Assembly: GCA_024398715.1 (NCBI GenBank)
Contig: JAKSIP010000010.1
Span: 1 to 64,000 of the forward strand
Direction: 5' to 3'
From: Bacteroidaceae bacterium
GTDB taxonomy: Bacteria; Bacteroidota; Bacteroidia; Bacteroidales; Bacteroidaceae
Length of the DNA stretch: 64,000 nucleotides
The notes beneath the pieces are model-generated. The model worked only from the letters and a program-made list of their open reading frames with translations. It ran no database searches and was not told the origin of the DNA. Position 1 is the first letter of the stretch, and every line of letters begins with the position of its first letter. A program made the position numbers and the translations under genes. Positions 30,075 to 40,171 of this stretch are shown here, in pieces.

Positions 30075-33000
30075 GATGGATTCTCCCTATACTGCTGCGG
30101 TGACACGCAGGTCTCCTGAGTGAATATCGCAACAAAAGAATCGCTGTCATGGAATCCAAGCTGTGTAGATATGTCGAACAAAGGCATATCAGGAGATTTG
30201 ACCAGCATCTCTTTTGCAAGTTCCACTCTTGCCAGATTCAGGAACCGTTCGGTAAAAACACCAGACAAAGCGTGAATCTTTTTACTGATGATAGTTTCAG
30301 GCAGATTCATTTCAGCCGCTATCATCTGCTGGTTCAACAACGGGTTGTGCAGATTGCTGTAGATAAACCTACCAAGATGCAGCATGAACTTCTCGTCAGC
30401 AATACTGTATGTGTTGCTTTTTATATCGTTCTCTTTCAGAAGTATTCTTATGTTGTTCTGGTCAAAATAACGGTTCTCCAACAAAGATTTTATTTCAAAG
30501 AACAGAGCGTTGATATCAAACGGTTTGGGAATAAACTTGTCGGCAGTAGTCTTATATCCGTAAGAAACATCAGATATCTCATCTTTCGAGGAACGGAGAA
30601 TAACAAGAGTATGGCTTATTTCCAGGTCCGACTTTATTTCCTTGCAAAGTTCAATACCATTCATCAACGGCATCATAACATCGGTAACAACTACGCTCGG
30701 ATGTACTTTCCTGACAAGGTTCAGCGCCTCTTTCCCGTTTTTAGCCTTATATATATCCATAAAGAATCCCTTGAATTCATTTTCCATATAATCAAGAAGA
30801 TCAACATTATCGTCAACTATCAGAATGGAATGGGACAAAGTTTTGGTCTTGTCGTCATCTATCAGGGACCTTCTTGAAAGAACATCCTTGTAAGATTGTC
30901 CGGACATTTCATTCATATACGGATTATTGGCAAAAGAAGAAAGCATGATATGGAATGAAAGACCTCCACTGGCATTTTCTTCCACAAAGACACCCTCGTT
31001 GCCCAAACGTCTGGCCAACAGATTGGCTTTATAGAAACCTATGCCGAAAGAACTGATGTTAAAGAACGGATCTGTAAACATGCGTCTTATCGAACTGATA
31101 TTATCCTGACAGATTTTCTCATCTGTAACCAGAGAAATTTTGAAAAGTTCGCTGCTTTCGACAGAGGTGAATACCATTACGTTTCCGCTTTTCTGATTGG
31201 AGATGATATTGAAAAACAACACGGTAAAAATTGTTTCCAATATTGATCTGTCAAGATTTACATTTGTAATGGTAGTATCAAACTTTTCAATTACATGAAT
31301 CTTTTTGATCTTGCACTCAATCTTGTAATCATCAATAATACAATCCAGGCATCTGTTCAGAGCGAAAGAAGATATGTTGACAGGAATCTTATCGTCATTT
31401 ATTTCTGCGGCATAAAGCATTGTGGCAAGACGGTCAATTTTCCTTAATGTTTTCTCAAAATCACCATTTTCATCGCTATAGGAATTATGCCTCAATATTC
31501 TGAACATCTGGTTATATATGATGGACATAGGTGTCTTTATCTCTTTCACACATTTGCAGAACAGATCATACACCATAGAGTTGTTACTCTGATACATCTT
31601 GATATTCTGCTGCATCTGTTTGTCCTGACCACATATGTAACGGTTAAGTTTTTTGAGCCTTACGGCCAATATGCAGATAGTCAGTACAACAAGAAGAAGA
31701 AAGAGAAAAGCAAAGCTCATGAATGTATAAGAGGTTCCCAGCACATTGATATCTGCCATATGTTCCCACTCGGACCTTCCGTCTCTGAGCACCTTGCTTA
31801 CCTGCAATGAATAACGGCCGGAGGATAATGCTCCCAAATTGATTGAATTGTTGTATGACGAACCCTCCCGTACAGTCTCGCCATCATTATTGACTACACG
31901 ATATGCAATACTGACATTATTTACGGGCGATGTCGTATTCACAACATAATTCACAATTACATTATTGTTGGAAATGCAATTCAAGATTCCTGAGCCCATA
32001 TCAAAAAAATCACCGTTGACAAAAGCACCGGTACACTTTATATCGCATTCGAATTTAGAGAGGAACTGTTCATCATTTTCAATCGGGATTATTGTCAATC
32101 CTTTGGAACCTGGCAGATAAACACACCCTGTTGACGAGCAGAAAGTGTGAGTTCCGAATGAGTTGTTGGACAACAGACAGTCTTCGCTTCCTACTATTGA
32201 AGATTCTCCATCAACCGGATTGTACACCAGCACATGGTTCTCAGAAGTGGTCAGATAAATACGTGACAATTGCGTATCTTCTATGACCATTGAAGTGTAA
32301 TACAACTTTGGACGTGTAGGCAGAACTAATTTTGCACCTTCATTATCAGTCATTGTAAAACGCATCAGTCCGTCAATTGTAATATACCACAGTACACCGT
32401 TTCTGTCTGCTTGAGACCATGTTATACGTTTTTCAGATGATGACAGTTCCCGCAACCACAAATCTTTCTGGTCCAATTCATAGATTTTATTCAATGTTGT
32501 TATTATTATCGAATGGCTTCCTATTGGCTGGGTGCAGATAATTCTGTTGGATGCTTCATTGTTCTGGAACAATCTGAAATAGTCAATCTCCTTTGTTGCA
32601 ACATTGTAGCGATAACTGTTTCCTACAGTGTTCAATAGAAATACATAACCGTCATTATTGCAGGAAATTTCGCTTTCAGAGCTTACCTCCGGAAGCGAAG
32701 ATCGTTTCAAGACTCCTGTCCGTATATCCAATTCGTAAAGGAAACCGCCATTGACAAGCAACAGCAGAGTGTTACTGTCCAATTTGCACATTGACAGAAT
32801 GGCAAGATTGGCCGTAGACGGATAGCTGATATAAGTGTTGGTCCGCTCATCATACTGTACGAGTCCCAACGGATTGGCAACGCAATATACAAACCCTTTT
32901 TCCCCCTCAAAAACTGACGTTACTTTCTGCTGGTGCACATTCGTCAGAATTGATGCATTCTTGACATTTACAACTCCGTAGCGCCGGGTTCCTATAAACA

Positions 33001-33955
33001 GTTCGTTATCGGAATGGACATACACATCGGAAAGAAAAATGGAGCGGCCCAAATCAAAATAATCAGTTACCTTACCTGTAGTTCTGGATATGAAGAAAGC
33101 ACCGCCACCGTTCGATGTCAGAATAAGGTCTTTTGTGCCTGGCATTTCTCCCATGGACATCAGCATCTGAACAGGAATGCCATCCTTACCCGGAAAATAT
33201 TCCTGGAACTTACTATAGTTCTGAGACGGCAGACATCCTATCAGACCTCCGCTTTTTGAGCTGCACCAGAGAATACCATAAGAATCGATGAAAAGTGAAG
33301 AAGGAACAGGATTATTGTATAAATTTTCTATTTTCCTGACTGCATTACTTGCAAGATTTATCTCAAAAACACCTTTCGAAGCATCTGACATTATCAGAAC
33401 ATCACTGCTGGCTTTGCTGAAAATCATTTTCTCAAAAAAGAAATCACTGTCATGGGGGAACTCAGCAACTACATTGAATTTCTGAGTGTCCATATCAAAA
33501 CAGAGAACAGACTGGAGAGACGGAACAAACAGATAGAGCAAACCGCCGCTATCAAGAATTGCAGACGCAATAATACTGAGCCCATCATATTGCAATATCT
33601 CGAATCTCTCGTCTGAAGGATTGAATTTCAGAAGATTGGACTCTGTTGCAATAACTGCATATTTATCGGCAGCTATGTCCAGAACCCTATTGAGGAAATA
33701 TTTCTCACCGTCTTTTTCATAATATGTATAAGAAGTTACGTAACCGTTGTTTATGATACTGAATCCCAATCCGGTACTTACCCATAATCTCCCATCGTCC
33801 TGCATTGTCATGTTTACAATTTCATCATTTGAAAGACCATCTGAAACGGACCAGTGTCTTACAAAAGCATTAACCGTATTGAATTTGGACATACTGTATG
33901 CGCTACTTGCAGCCAGCAGGCAGAAAACGGAAAGAATGGAAATGATCTTTTTCAT
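30071..33955 (-). CDS. HTCS sensor D: complete AraC output but degenerate kinase
   Basis: A 1294-residue HTCS. I start at 33955 because it gives a good signal peptide (MKKIISILSVFCLLAASSAY); the upstream ATG at 34000 adds 15 odd residues. Layout: propeller repeats (RLWVSTGLGFSII, LFIGTRRYGVVNV), Y_Y_Y-like domain, membrane helix (about 755-780), kinase-like region, receiver, full AraC domain (about 1200-1294; LFDISTQLGFHDSDSFVAIF). The kinase is degenerate: the acceptor position is K804 (VKEIKTPM), and G1 reads TDEKICQDN instead of DxGxG, though GIGF of G2 remains. The receiver is intact (VDDNVD, D1092 in TDVMMPLMNG, Lys in IPKPFD). It probably regulates transcription directly, but its receiver may depend on another kinase. 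No glycan-use locus adjoins it. Confidence 0.9.
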   Translation of the reverse strand: MKKIISILSVFCLLAASSAYSMSKFNTVNAFVRHWSVSDGLSNDEIVNMTMQDDGRLWVSTGLGFSIINNGYVTSYTYYEKDGEKYFLNRVLDIAADKYAVIATESNLLKFNPSDERFEILQYDGLSIIASAILDSGGLLYLFVPSLQSVLCFDMDTQKFNVVAEFPHDSDFFFEKMIFSKASSDVLIMSDASKGVFEINLASNAVRKIENLYNNPVPSSLFIDSYGILWCSSKSGGLIGCLPSQNYSKFQEYFPGKDGIPVQMLMSMGEMPGTKDLILTSNGGGAFFISRTTGKVTDYFDLGRSIFLSDVYVHSDNELFIGTRRYGVVNVKNASILTNVHQQKVTSVFEGEKGFVYCVANPLGLVQYDERTNTYISYPSTANLAILSMCKLDSNTLLLLVNGGFLYELDIRTGVLKRSSLPEVSSESEISCNNDGYVFLLNTVGNSYRYNVATKEIDYFRLFQNNEASNRIICTQPIGSHSIIITTLNKIYELDQKDLWLRELSSSEKRITWSQADRNGVLWYITIDGLMRFTMTDNEGAKLVLPTRPKLYYTSMVIEDTQLSRIYLTTSENHVLVYNPVDGESSIVGSEDCLLSNNSFGTHTFCSSTGCVYLPGSKGLTIIPIENDEQFLSKFECDIKCTGAFVNGDFFDMGSGILNCISNNNVIVNYVVNTTSPVNNVSIAYRVVNNDGETVREGSSYNNSINLGALSSGRYSLQVSKVLRDGRSEWEHMADINVLGTSYTFMSFAFLFLLLVVLTICILAVRLKKLNRYICGQDKQMQQNIKMYQSNNSMVYDLFCKCVKEIKTPMSIIYNQMFRILRHNSYSDENGDFEKTLRKIDRLATMLYAAEINDDKIPVNISSFALNRCLDCIIDDYKIECKIKKIHVIEKFDTTITNVNLDRSILETIFTVLFFNIISNQKSGNVMVFTSVESSELFKISLVTDEKICQDNISSIRRMFTDPFFNISSFGIGFYKANLLARRLGNEGVFVEENASGGLSFHIMLSSFANNPYMNEMSGQSYKDVLSRRSLIDDDKTKTLSHSILIVDDNVDLLDYMENEFKGFFMDIYKAKNGKEALNLVRKVHPSVVVTDVMMPLMNGIELCKEIKSDLEISHTLVILRSSKDEISDVSYGYKTTADKFIPKPFDINALFFEIKSLLENRYFDQNNIRILLKENDIKSNTYSIADEKFMLHLGRFIYSNLHNPLLNQQMIAAEMNLPETIISKKIHALSGVFTERFLNLARVELAKEMLVKSPDMPLFDISTQLGFHDSDSFVAIFTQETCVSPQQYRENPS

Positions 33956-34064
33956 ATACACGATATTCGTAAAAAAGTTGTTTGCCGCGCAATATAACAA
34001 TAATTATTAACAAATGTACGTTTGCCGCCGGATTTTGAATAAAAATTTGTAATATTGCATAATA

Positions 34065-34853
34065 ATGGGACAAGATAAAAAAACAGGCACACCACTGGCA
34101 AAACTTTTCAGGAAGACAAAAGGATTCCTGTACCTGATGACATTGGAACTCAGGTGCCATAAATGGCATGAAACTATCGGTACAGCCACTGTAAACGGCA
34201 CACAGCTTCTGTATTCCGTACGCGGCCCGGAAAACGGAAAACCGGTTGTTCTGCTTCACGGGAACGGAGGGTCACACAAAAGCATGGTCACACAGCAGCT
34301 GGAACTTGCAAAAGCCGGCTACAGAGTCTTTTGCCCAGACTCCAGAGGTCAGGGCGCGAATGAGCCCCTGGACGAATATCATTATGCCGATATGGCGGAA
34401 GACACATTCCAGTTCATACAAACGTTCGGTCTTGAAAAGCCCCTGGTATGCGGATACAGCGACGGCGGGATAATAGCACTCATGCTTGAAATGAGCCACC
34501 CGGGAACATGTTCCATGGTTGTTGCAGCAGGAGCAAACATCTATCCCGACGATGAGGGCGAAGGCTGGGAGGAGTTCAAGAAATGGATTTTGGAACAGGG
34601 TACACCGCTGTTGATGATGATGCTCGAAGAGCCCGATATAAAGCCGCAGGAACTGGCTGCCATAAAATGTCCTGCACTGATAATTGCCGGCAGCAGAGAT
34701 CTTATCTCCGAGCCGCACACAAGACTGATAGCCGGATCCATTCCCGGAGCCGAACTTGTCATTGTGCAAGGTGCTGACCATGGAAGTTACATAAAACGCA
34801 ATCCGCGGTTCGGGCGCTATATGCTTGACTTTATGAAACGACACAATTATTGA
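34065..34853 (+). CDS. Alpha/beta hydrolase
   Basis: A 262-residue serine hydrolase; substrate unknown. Oxyanion strand motif VVLLHGNGGS, nucleophile S132 in GYSDGG, acid in AGSRDLIS and His in GADHGSY, so the triad is complete. An N-terminal basic, hydrophobic stretch (LFRKTKGFLYLM) might attach to the membrane. It is followed after 4 bp by the histidine phosphatase gene. Confidence 0.88.
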   Translation: MGQDKKTGTPLAKLFRKTKGFLYLMTLELRCHKWHETIGTATVNGTQLLYSVRGPENGKPVVLLHGNGGSHKSMVTQQLELAKAGYRVFCPDSRGQGANEPLDEYHYADMAEDTFQFIQTFGLEKPLVCGYSDGGIIALMLEMSHPGTCSMVVAAGANIYPDDEGEGWEEFKKWILEQGTPLLMMMLEEPDIKPQELAAIKCPALIIAGSRDLISEPHTRLIAGSIPGAELVIVQGADHGSYIKRNPRFGRYMLDFMKRHNY

Positions 34854-34857
34854 CAAT

Positions 34858-36225
34858 ATGAGAATTTCCATTATCATTCCGATTGCCCTGCTGATGGGCT
34901 CAGTACAATTTTCCGCAGCCGCGCCTATTACAAGAGAACAGGCTGCAGACAATATCAGCCTGCTTGCAGGCAGTATGAAAGAATACATTGCTCCAAAAGA
35001 GAAACTGACACCGGCTCCAAAGGGATACAAACCGTTCTATCTGAGTCACTACGGGCGTCATGGTTCACGTTATCTGCATGAGTCATCGTACTACACAGGA
35101 CCTATGGAAACATTGGAAAAAGCCCACAAAGACGGAGCGCTTACCGTACTTGGAGAAGATGTTTACAATAAAATCAGCATAATATATGCCGATGCCATAA
35201 CCCGCGTAGGAGATCTCACTCCGAAAGGTCAGGCCCAACACCGCGGCATAGCTGACCGCATGGTTGACAACTATCCCGAAATATTCAACGGCAAAGCATA
35301 CATAGTTGCCCGCTCAACTACAAGCCACCGCGTAATGATGAGCATGATGAGTGCTGTTACAGAGTTCCAGAAACGGATTCCGGGAATGCAGATATCCATC
35401 GATGCCAGCGCACATGACAACCCATACATGAGCACTATTACGGAACCTGCCAATACCGTACGCAACAATTCTAAAAAGGGGGCAGCAGTAAACGCATTCA
35501 ACGCAAAGCATTCAGACCCGGAACGTCTTATGCTTGAACTTTTCAAGGATACTGCATACATCAGACATTTTGAACGCACCATACAGCCGCGTCCATTCAG
35601 TTTTCCCGGATTCGCTGCGGCACAGACCCAGAGTGAACCCAGAACAGTTGTTCAGGACATGTCCGGAAGTCTGTTCAACCAACTGATGGACATTGCACAG
35701 AATATGCAGAGCCACAACTACGGTTTCGATTTCAACAACCTGTTCACGCCCGATGAATGGTACGATGCCTTCCTTAAAAACAACCTTTACTGGTACTCCG
35801 TATCCGCATTTACTCCGCTCACAGACAACATTGTTCCTTTCGGTCAGGAGAATCTGCTTGAAAACATAATAAGCTGCGCCGATTCAGCAATAGAAAACGG
35901 TGGTATAAACGCCAATCTACGGTATGGGCATGACACTTATCTGTTCCCGCTGGTATGTCTTATGGAAATCAATGACTGCGCATGGTCTGTTGAAGATTTT
36001 GAGCATGTTGCAGACAGATGGGTTGATTATGACATAGTTTATATGGGTTCCAACCTCCAGCTTGTTTTCTACAGAAACAGGAAGGGACATGTGATTGTCA
36101 AGGCTCTGCTGAACGAAACAGAATCAAAACTCCCAATTGAAACGGACATGTTTCCATACTACGACTGGGAACAATTGAAAGCATATTATAGAGGGAAACT
36201 GACTGAGTACCGCAACAACAAATAA
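34858..36225 (+). CDS. Secreted histidine-type phosphatase (phytase/MINPP-like)
   Basis: A 455-residue exported phosphatase with a signal peptide (about 1-22, ending SAAA). The catalytic RHGxR motif is R67-H68-G-S-R71, and the proton-donor HD pair is H358-D359 (RYGHDTYLFP). These define the branch-2 histidine acid phosphatases, which include phytases and the multiple inositol polyphosphate phosphatases found in gut Bacteroides. A role in phosphate release from inositol phosphates is plausible but not shown. It is cotranscribed with the hydrolase (4 bp gap). Confidence 0.88.
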   Translation: MRISIIIPIALLMGSVQFSAAAPITREQAADNISLLAGSMKEYIAPKEKLTPAPKGYKPFYLSHYGRHGSRYLHESSYYTGPMETLEKAHKDGALTVLGEDVYNKISIIYADAITRVGDLTPKGQAQHRGIADRMVDNYPEIFNGKAYIVARSTTSHRVMMSMMSAVTEFQKRIPGMQISIDASAHDNPYMSTITEPANTVRNNSKKGAAVNAFNAKHSDPERLMLELFKDTAYIRHFERTIQPRPFSFPGFAAAQTQSEPRTVVQDMSGSLFNQLMDIAQNMQSHNYGFDFNNLFTPDEWYDAFLKNNLYWYSVSAFTPLTDNIVPFGQENLLENIISCADSAIENGGINANLRYGHDTYLFPLVCLMEINDCAWSVEDFEHVADRWVDYDIVYMGSNLQLVFYRNRKGHVIVKALLNETESKLPIETDMFPYYDWEQLKAYYRGKLTEYRNNK

Positions 36226-36277
36226 AATTTAACAAAAGTTTTTGTACAAAATACATACTACTTTTTTTCAAAATATG

Positions 36278-36285
36278 TAATTTTG
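36278..36285 (+). promoter_or_regulatory. -7 element of the CofE-like gene
   Basis: TAATTTTG, 20 nt before the ATG, after an AT-rich stretch. No TTTG at the standard distance. Confidence 0.4.
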
Positions 36286-36305
36286 CCCGTTAATTTTAAA
36301 AATCA

Positions 36306-37508
36306 ATGGAGAATCAGAACAGAAGAGTCGGAACCGTTTCACGCGGCATCCGTTGCCCTATTATCAAGCAGGGCGATGATTTAGCTCAAATTGTAACAGA
36401 AAGCGTGCTCCTGGCAGCAAAAGACGAAGGTTTTTCTCTGAGAAACCGCGATGTTGTAGCCATCACAGAATCTGTAGTAGCCCGTTCACAAGGTAATTAC
36501 GCAAGCGTTGACGATATTGCAGCCGATGTAAAACAGCGCACCGGCGGTGATTGTGTAGGTGTAATGTTCCCTATTCTGTCACGCAACCGCTTTGCAATCT
36601 GCCTTAAAGGTATTGCCCGTGGCGTAAAGAAAGTGGTTTTGATGCTCAGCTACCCGTCTGACGAGGTTGGCAACCAGCTTGTATCTCTTGATAAAATCGA
36701 TGCCGCCGGCATCAACCCATATTCAGACGTTCTTACACTTGAGCGTTACCGTGAACTGTTCGGCGTAAACGTACACGAATTTACAGGTGTGGATTACGTT
36801 GCATACTATTCAGACATTATTCGCGGCGAGGGTGCAGATGTTGAAATCATCTTTGCAAACCAGCCAAAAGCTATTCTGGATTACACAGACAAGGTAATCA
36901 CCTGCGACATTCACACACGCCGCCGTACAAAGCGCATTCTTTCCGATGCAGGCGCCAAGGTTGTACTTGGTCTTGATGACATCATGAGCGCATCTGTAAA
37001 CGGATCGGGCTATAATGAAAAATACGGCCTTCTGGGTTCGAACAAAGCCACAGAAGATACAGTCAAACTGTTCCCCCATTTCTGCCAGCCGCTTGTTGAA
37101 GACATCAGCAAACGTCTCTTTGACGCTACAGGCAAGAATGTAGAGGTTATGGTTTACGGTGACGGTGCATTCAAAGATCCGCAGGGCAAAATCTGGGAGC
37201 TTGCTGATCCTGTCGTTTCACCGGCATTCACAAACGGTCTGATTGGTGTTCCCAACGAACTCAAACTGAAATATCTTGCAGACAACGATTTCAAGGATCT
37301 GCGCGGAGAAGAGTTGCGCAACGCCATCAAAGAAAGCATCAAGTCAAAACAGTCCAACCTTGTAGGCAAGATGGCATCTGAAGGAACTACTCCACGCCAG
37401 CTGACAGACCTTATCGGTTCACTCTGTGACCTTACATCCGGTTCCGGAGACAAGGGTACTCCTATTGTACTGGTTCAGGGTTACTTTGACAACTACACCA
37501 ACGATTAA
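36306..37508 (+). CDS. CofE-like (coenzyme F420-0:L-glutamate ligase family) protein
   Basis: A 400-residue member of the CofE/FbiB-N family (COG1478). Marks include IRCPIIKQGDDLAQIV near the N-terminus, NRDVVAITESVVARSQGN, and the C-terminal MVYGDGAFKDP segment. In actinobacteria and methanogens the family adds gamma-linked Glu to F420-0. Bacteroidales are not known to make F420, so another acceptor is likely. A COG1478 protein has, as I recall, been reported to stand in for folylpolyglutamate synthase in Chlamydia, so a folate-type acceptor is one option. It is a single-gene unit with its own -7 box and a strong terminator. Confidence 0.8.
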   Translation: MENQNRRVGTVSRGIRCPIIKQGDDLAQIVTESVLLAAKDEGFSLRNRDVVAITESVVARSQGNYASVDDIAADVKQRTGGDCVGVMFPILSRNRFAICLKGIARGVKKVVLMLSYPSDEVGNQLVSLDKIDAAGINPYSDVLTLERYRELFGVNVHEFTGVDYVAYYSDIIRGEGADVEIIFANQPKAILDYTDKVITCDIHTRRRTKRILSDAGAKVVLGLDDIMSASVNGSGYNEKYGLLGSNKATEDTVKLFPHFCQPLVEDISKRLFDATGKNVEVMVYGDGAFKDPQGKIWELADPVVSPAFTNGLIGVPNELKLKYLADNDFKDLRGEELRNAIKESIKSKQSNLVGKMASEGTTPRQLTDLIGSLCDLTSGSGDKGTPIVLVQGYFDNYTND

Positions 37509-37524
37509 CGTACAGGTACCGCAT

Positions 37525-37562
37525 AAAAAAATAGGGTTGCATGCGTGCAACCCTATTTTTTT
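37525..37562 (+). terminator. Rho-independent terminator after the CofE-like gene
   Basis: ATAGGGTTGCA (37531-37541), loop TGCG, TGCAACCCTAT (37546-37556), flanked by an A-run and a T-run: an 11-bp perfect stem that also works on the other strand. It lies 16 nt after the stop. Confidence 0.92.
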
Positions 37563-37578
37563 ATATATTTGCATATAA

Positions 37579-39045
37579 ATGAAATTCAAAATACTGATAC
37601 TTCTGCTAGCCGTTCTGGCATCCTGCTCCGGTAAGGACTCCATGGATGGTAAACGCGAAATCAATGATTACGACGATCTTGTGGGGTATAAGATAGCCGT
37701 ACTCAATGGCTCCATGCAGGATATCGAACTGTCAAAACGCGGAGATCTGGACCTGATGCGCCTTAATTCCCCATCAGAAATTCTGGCAGCTCTGGAATCC
37801 GGCAATGCCGATTATGCCGTACAGGACAGCACTGCATGTATAGGAGCGAATATCAGACAACGCGGCATAACTGTTGAATTCTGCAAAAATTTGGGAGAAG
37901 GCGGAAATGTTGCTTTCGGATTCAGAAAAGATCTTACGGAACTGTGCAGCCAGTTCAACTCATTCCTGTCAGAGATAAAAAACAACGGAATCTATTCCGA
38001 GATAAATTCCAGATGGATGACAGACAGTGCGTTGTATGCAAAGATGCCCAATTTCGACCTTCCCGTTGAAGGAAAGCCCATAAAGGTGGGAATATCCAAC
38101 AATTTCCCGTCAGAGTTCGTCAGCGGCGACGGTTTTGCAGGAATGGACATAGAAATCATTGAAAGATTCGCCTGCAAGATAGGAAGACCCGTTGAAATTG
38201 TCTGCTACGATTTCAATGCACTGAGTGCAGCACTTGTATCAGGAAAAATTGACATTATATCCAGTTTTCTCTTTGTCACAAAGGAAAGAGCGGAAAAAAT
38301 GCTTTTCTCCGATATCTATTATATAAGCAGAACCGCCTGCTTTGGGAGAGACAATAACAGTGAAAAGGTAAAACACGGATTCATAAAAACCGTATCAGAA
38401 AGTTTCCACTCCAACCTGATTGTTGAAGACCGGTGGAAACTGATTACCGGCGGTTTTTGGGAGACACTGATCATATCATTCTTTTCCATTGTCTTGGGAA
38501 TCGTTCTGGGAATACCGCTCTGCTTAATGAGAATGTCAAAAAAGAGAGCTGCATGGAAAAGTGCAAAAGCATTCATAGACATAATGCAGGGAGTGCCCAT
38601 TCTGATATTCATAATGGTAATGTTCTATATAGTCTTTGCACAGTCCCGCATATCAGCCAGAATGGTTGCGATAATAGCCTTTTCCATCAACTTCGGCGCA
38701 TACGTCAGCGAGGTGTTCCGCTCAGGCATAACGGGTGTGGACAAAGGACAGACCGAGGCCGGACTTGCAATGGGTTTCAGCAGAACACAGACCTTCTTTC
38801 TTTTTGTCGCACCGCAGGCTTTGAAACAGATGATTCCGGTTCTCAAGACCGAAATCCTGACACTTGTCAAGAACACATCGGTTGTAGGCTACATTGCCAT
38901 ACAGGATCTGGCCAAAGCCAGTGACATAATCCGCTCAAGGACATTTGACGCATTCTTCCCGCTGATAATAGTATCAATCATTTACTTCCTGCTTGCCTGG
39001 CTGTTGGGAAAAGGTCTGGACAGGATATCAAAACGCATCAGGTAG
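37579..39045 (+). CDS. Amino-acid ABC transporter: substrate-binding domain fused to permease (permuted SBP)
   Basis: A 488-residue lipoprotein/membrane fusion. Lipobox LASC puts the lipidated Cys at residue 16. Residues about 30-145 match the second lobe plus C-terminal part of a family-3 substrate-binding protein ([39 protein letters not shown]). Residues about 160-260 match the first, N-terminal lobe ([44 protein letters not shown]). The lobe order is therefore swapped, as in a circular permutation. From about 290 to the end is a His/Glu/Gln-type permease, with [17 protein letters not shown] and the EAA loop [18 protein letters not shown]. The ATPase gene follows after 1 bp. Substrate: probably a polar amino acid. 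Confidence 0.88.
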   Translation: MKFKILILLLAVLASCSGKDSMDGKREINDYDDLVGYKIAVLNGSMQDIELSKRGDLDLMRLNSPSEILAALESGNADYAVQDSTACIGANIRQRGITVEFCKNLGEGGNVAFGFRKDLTELCSQFNSFLSEIKNNGIYSEINSRWMTDSALYAKMPNFDLPVEGKPIKVGISNNFPSEFVSGDGFAGMDIEIIERFACKIGRPVEIVCYDFNALSAALVSGKIDIISSFLFVTKERAEKMLFSDIYYISRTACFGRDNNSEKVKHGFIKTVSESFHSNLIVEDRWKLITGGFWETLIISFFSIVLGIVLGIPLCLMRMSKKRAAWKSAKAFIDIMQGVPILIFIMVMFYIVFAQSRISARMVAIIAFSINFGAYVSEVFRSGITGVDKGQTEAGLAMGFSRTQTFFLFVAPQALKQMIPVLKTEILTLVKNTSVVGYIAIQDLAKASDIIRSRTFDAFFPLIIVSIIYFLLAWLLGKGLDRISKRIR

Positions 39046-39046
39046 T

Positions 39047-40165
39047 ATGATAACAGTCAGGAATCTTGCAAAAGAATATATAAACAATGGAGAACCGTTC
39101 AGAGTGCTCCGCGATGTGAACTGCCAGATAAATAAAGGAGAGGTTATCTCCATAATAGGTCCGTCAGGAACCGGCAAAAGTACATTCCTGCGCTGTCTGA
39201 ACCGTCTGGAGCAAGCTACTGCAGGACAGATTGAGATTGACGGAATTGACATACTTGACCGTAATGCCGATGTAAGTCTGCTGCGCCGCAAGATGGGCAT
39301 GGTATTCCAGAACTTCAATCTGTTCAACCACCTGTCCATATTGGAGAATGTTTCCGTAGGACCTGTCAGGCTGCTTGGAATGCCAAAAGCACAGGCACAG
39401 GAGCAGGCCATGGAACTGTTGCGTCTGGTAGGACTGGCAGAAAAGGCAAATGCCATGCCGGCAGAACTGTCCGGAGGTCAGAAACAGAGAGTGGCAATAG
39501 CCCGCTGCCTGTCCATGAAACCGGAAATAATTCTGTTTGACGAACCCACATCTGCACTTGACCCCACTATGGTGAGCGAGGTCCTGGCTGTAATACGCCA
39601 ATTGGCCAAACAGGGAATGACCATGGCCATAGTAACACACGAGATGAATTTTGCGCGCGATGTCAGCACCCGCATATTCTTTATGTATGACGGAGTAATC
39701 TACGAAGAAGGTACTCCAAGTCAGATTTTTGACCATCCCGCCAAACCGGAAACCAAAGCGTTCATCCAAAGAATCAGAAATCTTGATTTCAATATCAGAA
39801 ACAGAGATTTTGACCTGTATGGAATGAATTCAAGTCTTGAAAATTTCTGTCAGAAGTACGCACTTCCGCAAAGTTGCCTTAACAGAGCCCAGCTTCTTGT
39901 TGAAGAAATGCTGCATGGCATTCTGCCTTTCACCGGGCCTATACACATAAGTGTCGAATACAGTGAACTTGACTATACGCTCAACATGACCATAATACAG
40001 GAAAACTGCACCGCATCCATATTTGACGGACCGGACGTTGATGACATCTCATCCACGCTGGTACGCGGCTACTGTACGGAAATCAAAGAGGAGCAGAACG
40101 GGAACAACCGTGTTATTGTACTGAAAATCAAAAGCAAAACAAATAACAATTTACTTAACATTTAA
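39047..40165 (+). CDS. Amino-acid ABC transporter ATPase with C-terminal RsbW-like (HATPase) extension
   Basis: A 372-residue protein starting at 39047 ([11 protein letters not shown]), directly after the permease stop; the ATG at 38993 lies inside the permease gene. Residues 1-245 are a GlnQ-type ATPase: Walker A GPSGTGKS (38-45), Q loop VFQNFNL, signature LSGGQKQR, Walker [13 protein letters not shown] and the switch His in VTHEM. The remaining about 125 residues ([20 protein letters not shown] onward) resemble a HATPase_c_2/RsbW-type anti-sigma ATPase fold, with VEEMLHGIL where VEEALTNAI is expected and no DxG box. The tail seems unable to bind ATP normally and may be regulatory. Six bp separate it from the next lipoprotein gene. 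Confidence 0.85.
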   Translation: MITVRNLAKEYINNGEPFRVLRDVNCQINKGEVISIIGPSGTGKSTFLRCLNRLEQATAGQIEIDGIDILDRNADVSLLRRKMGMVFQNFNLFNHLSILENVSVGPVRLLGMPKAQAQEQAMELLRLVGLAEKANAMPAELSGGQKQRVAIARCLSMKPEIILFDEPTSALDPTMVSEVLAVIRQLAKQGMTMAIVTHEMNFARDVSTRIFFMYDGVIYEEGTPSQIFDHPAKPETKAFIQRIRNLDFNIRNRDFDLYGMNSSLENFCQKYALPQSCLNRAQLLVEEMLHGILPFTGPIHISVEYSELDYTLNMTIIQENCTASIFDGPDVDDISSTLVRGYCTEIKEEQNGNNRVIVLKIKSKTNNNLLNI

Positions 40166-40171
40166 TTTATT

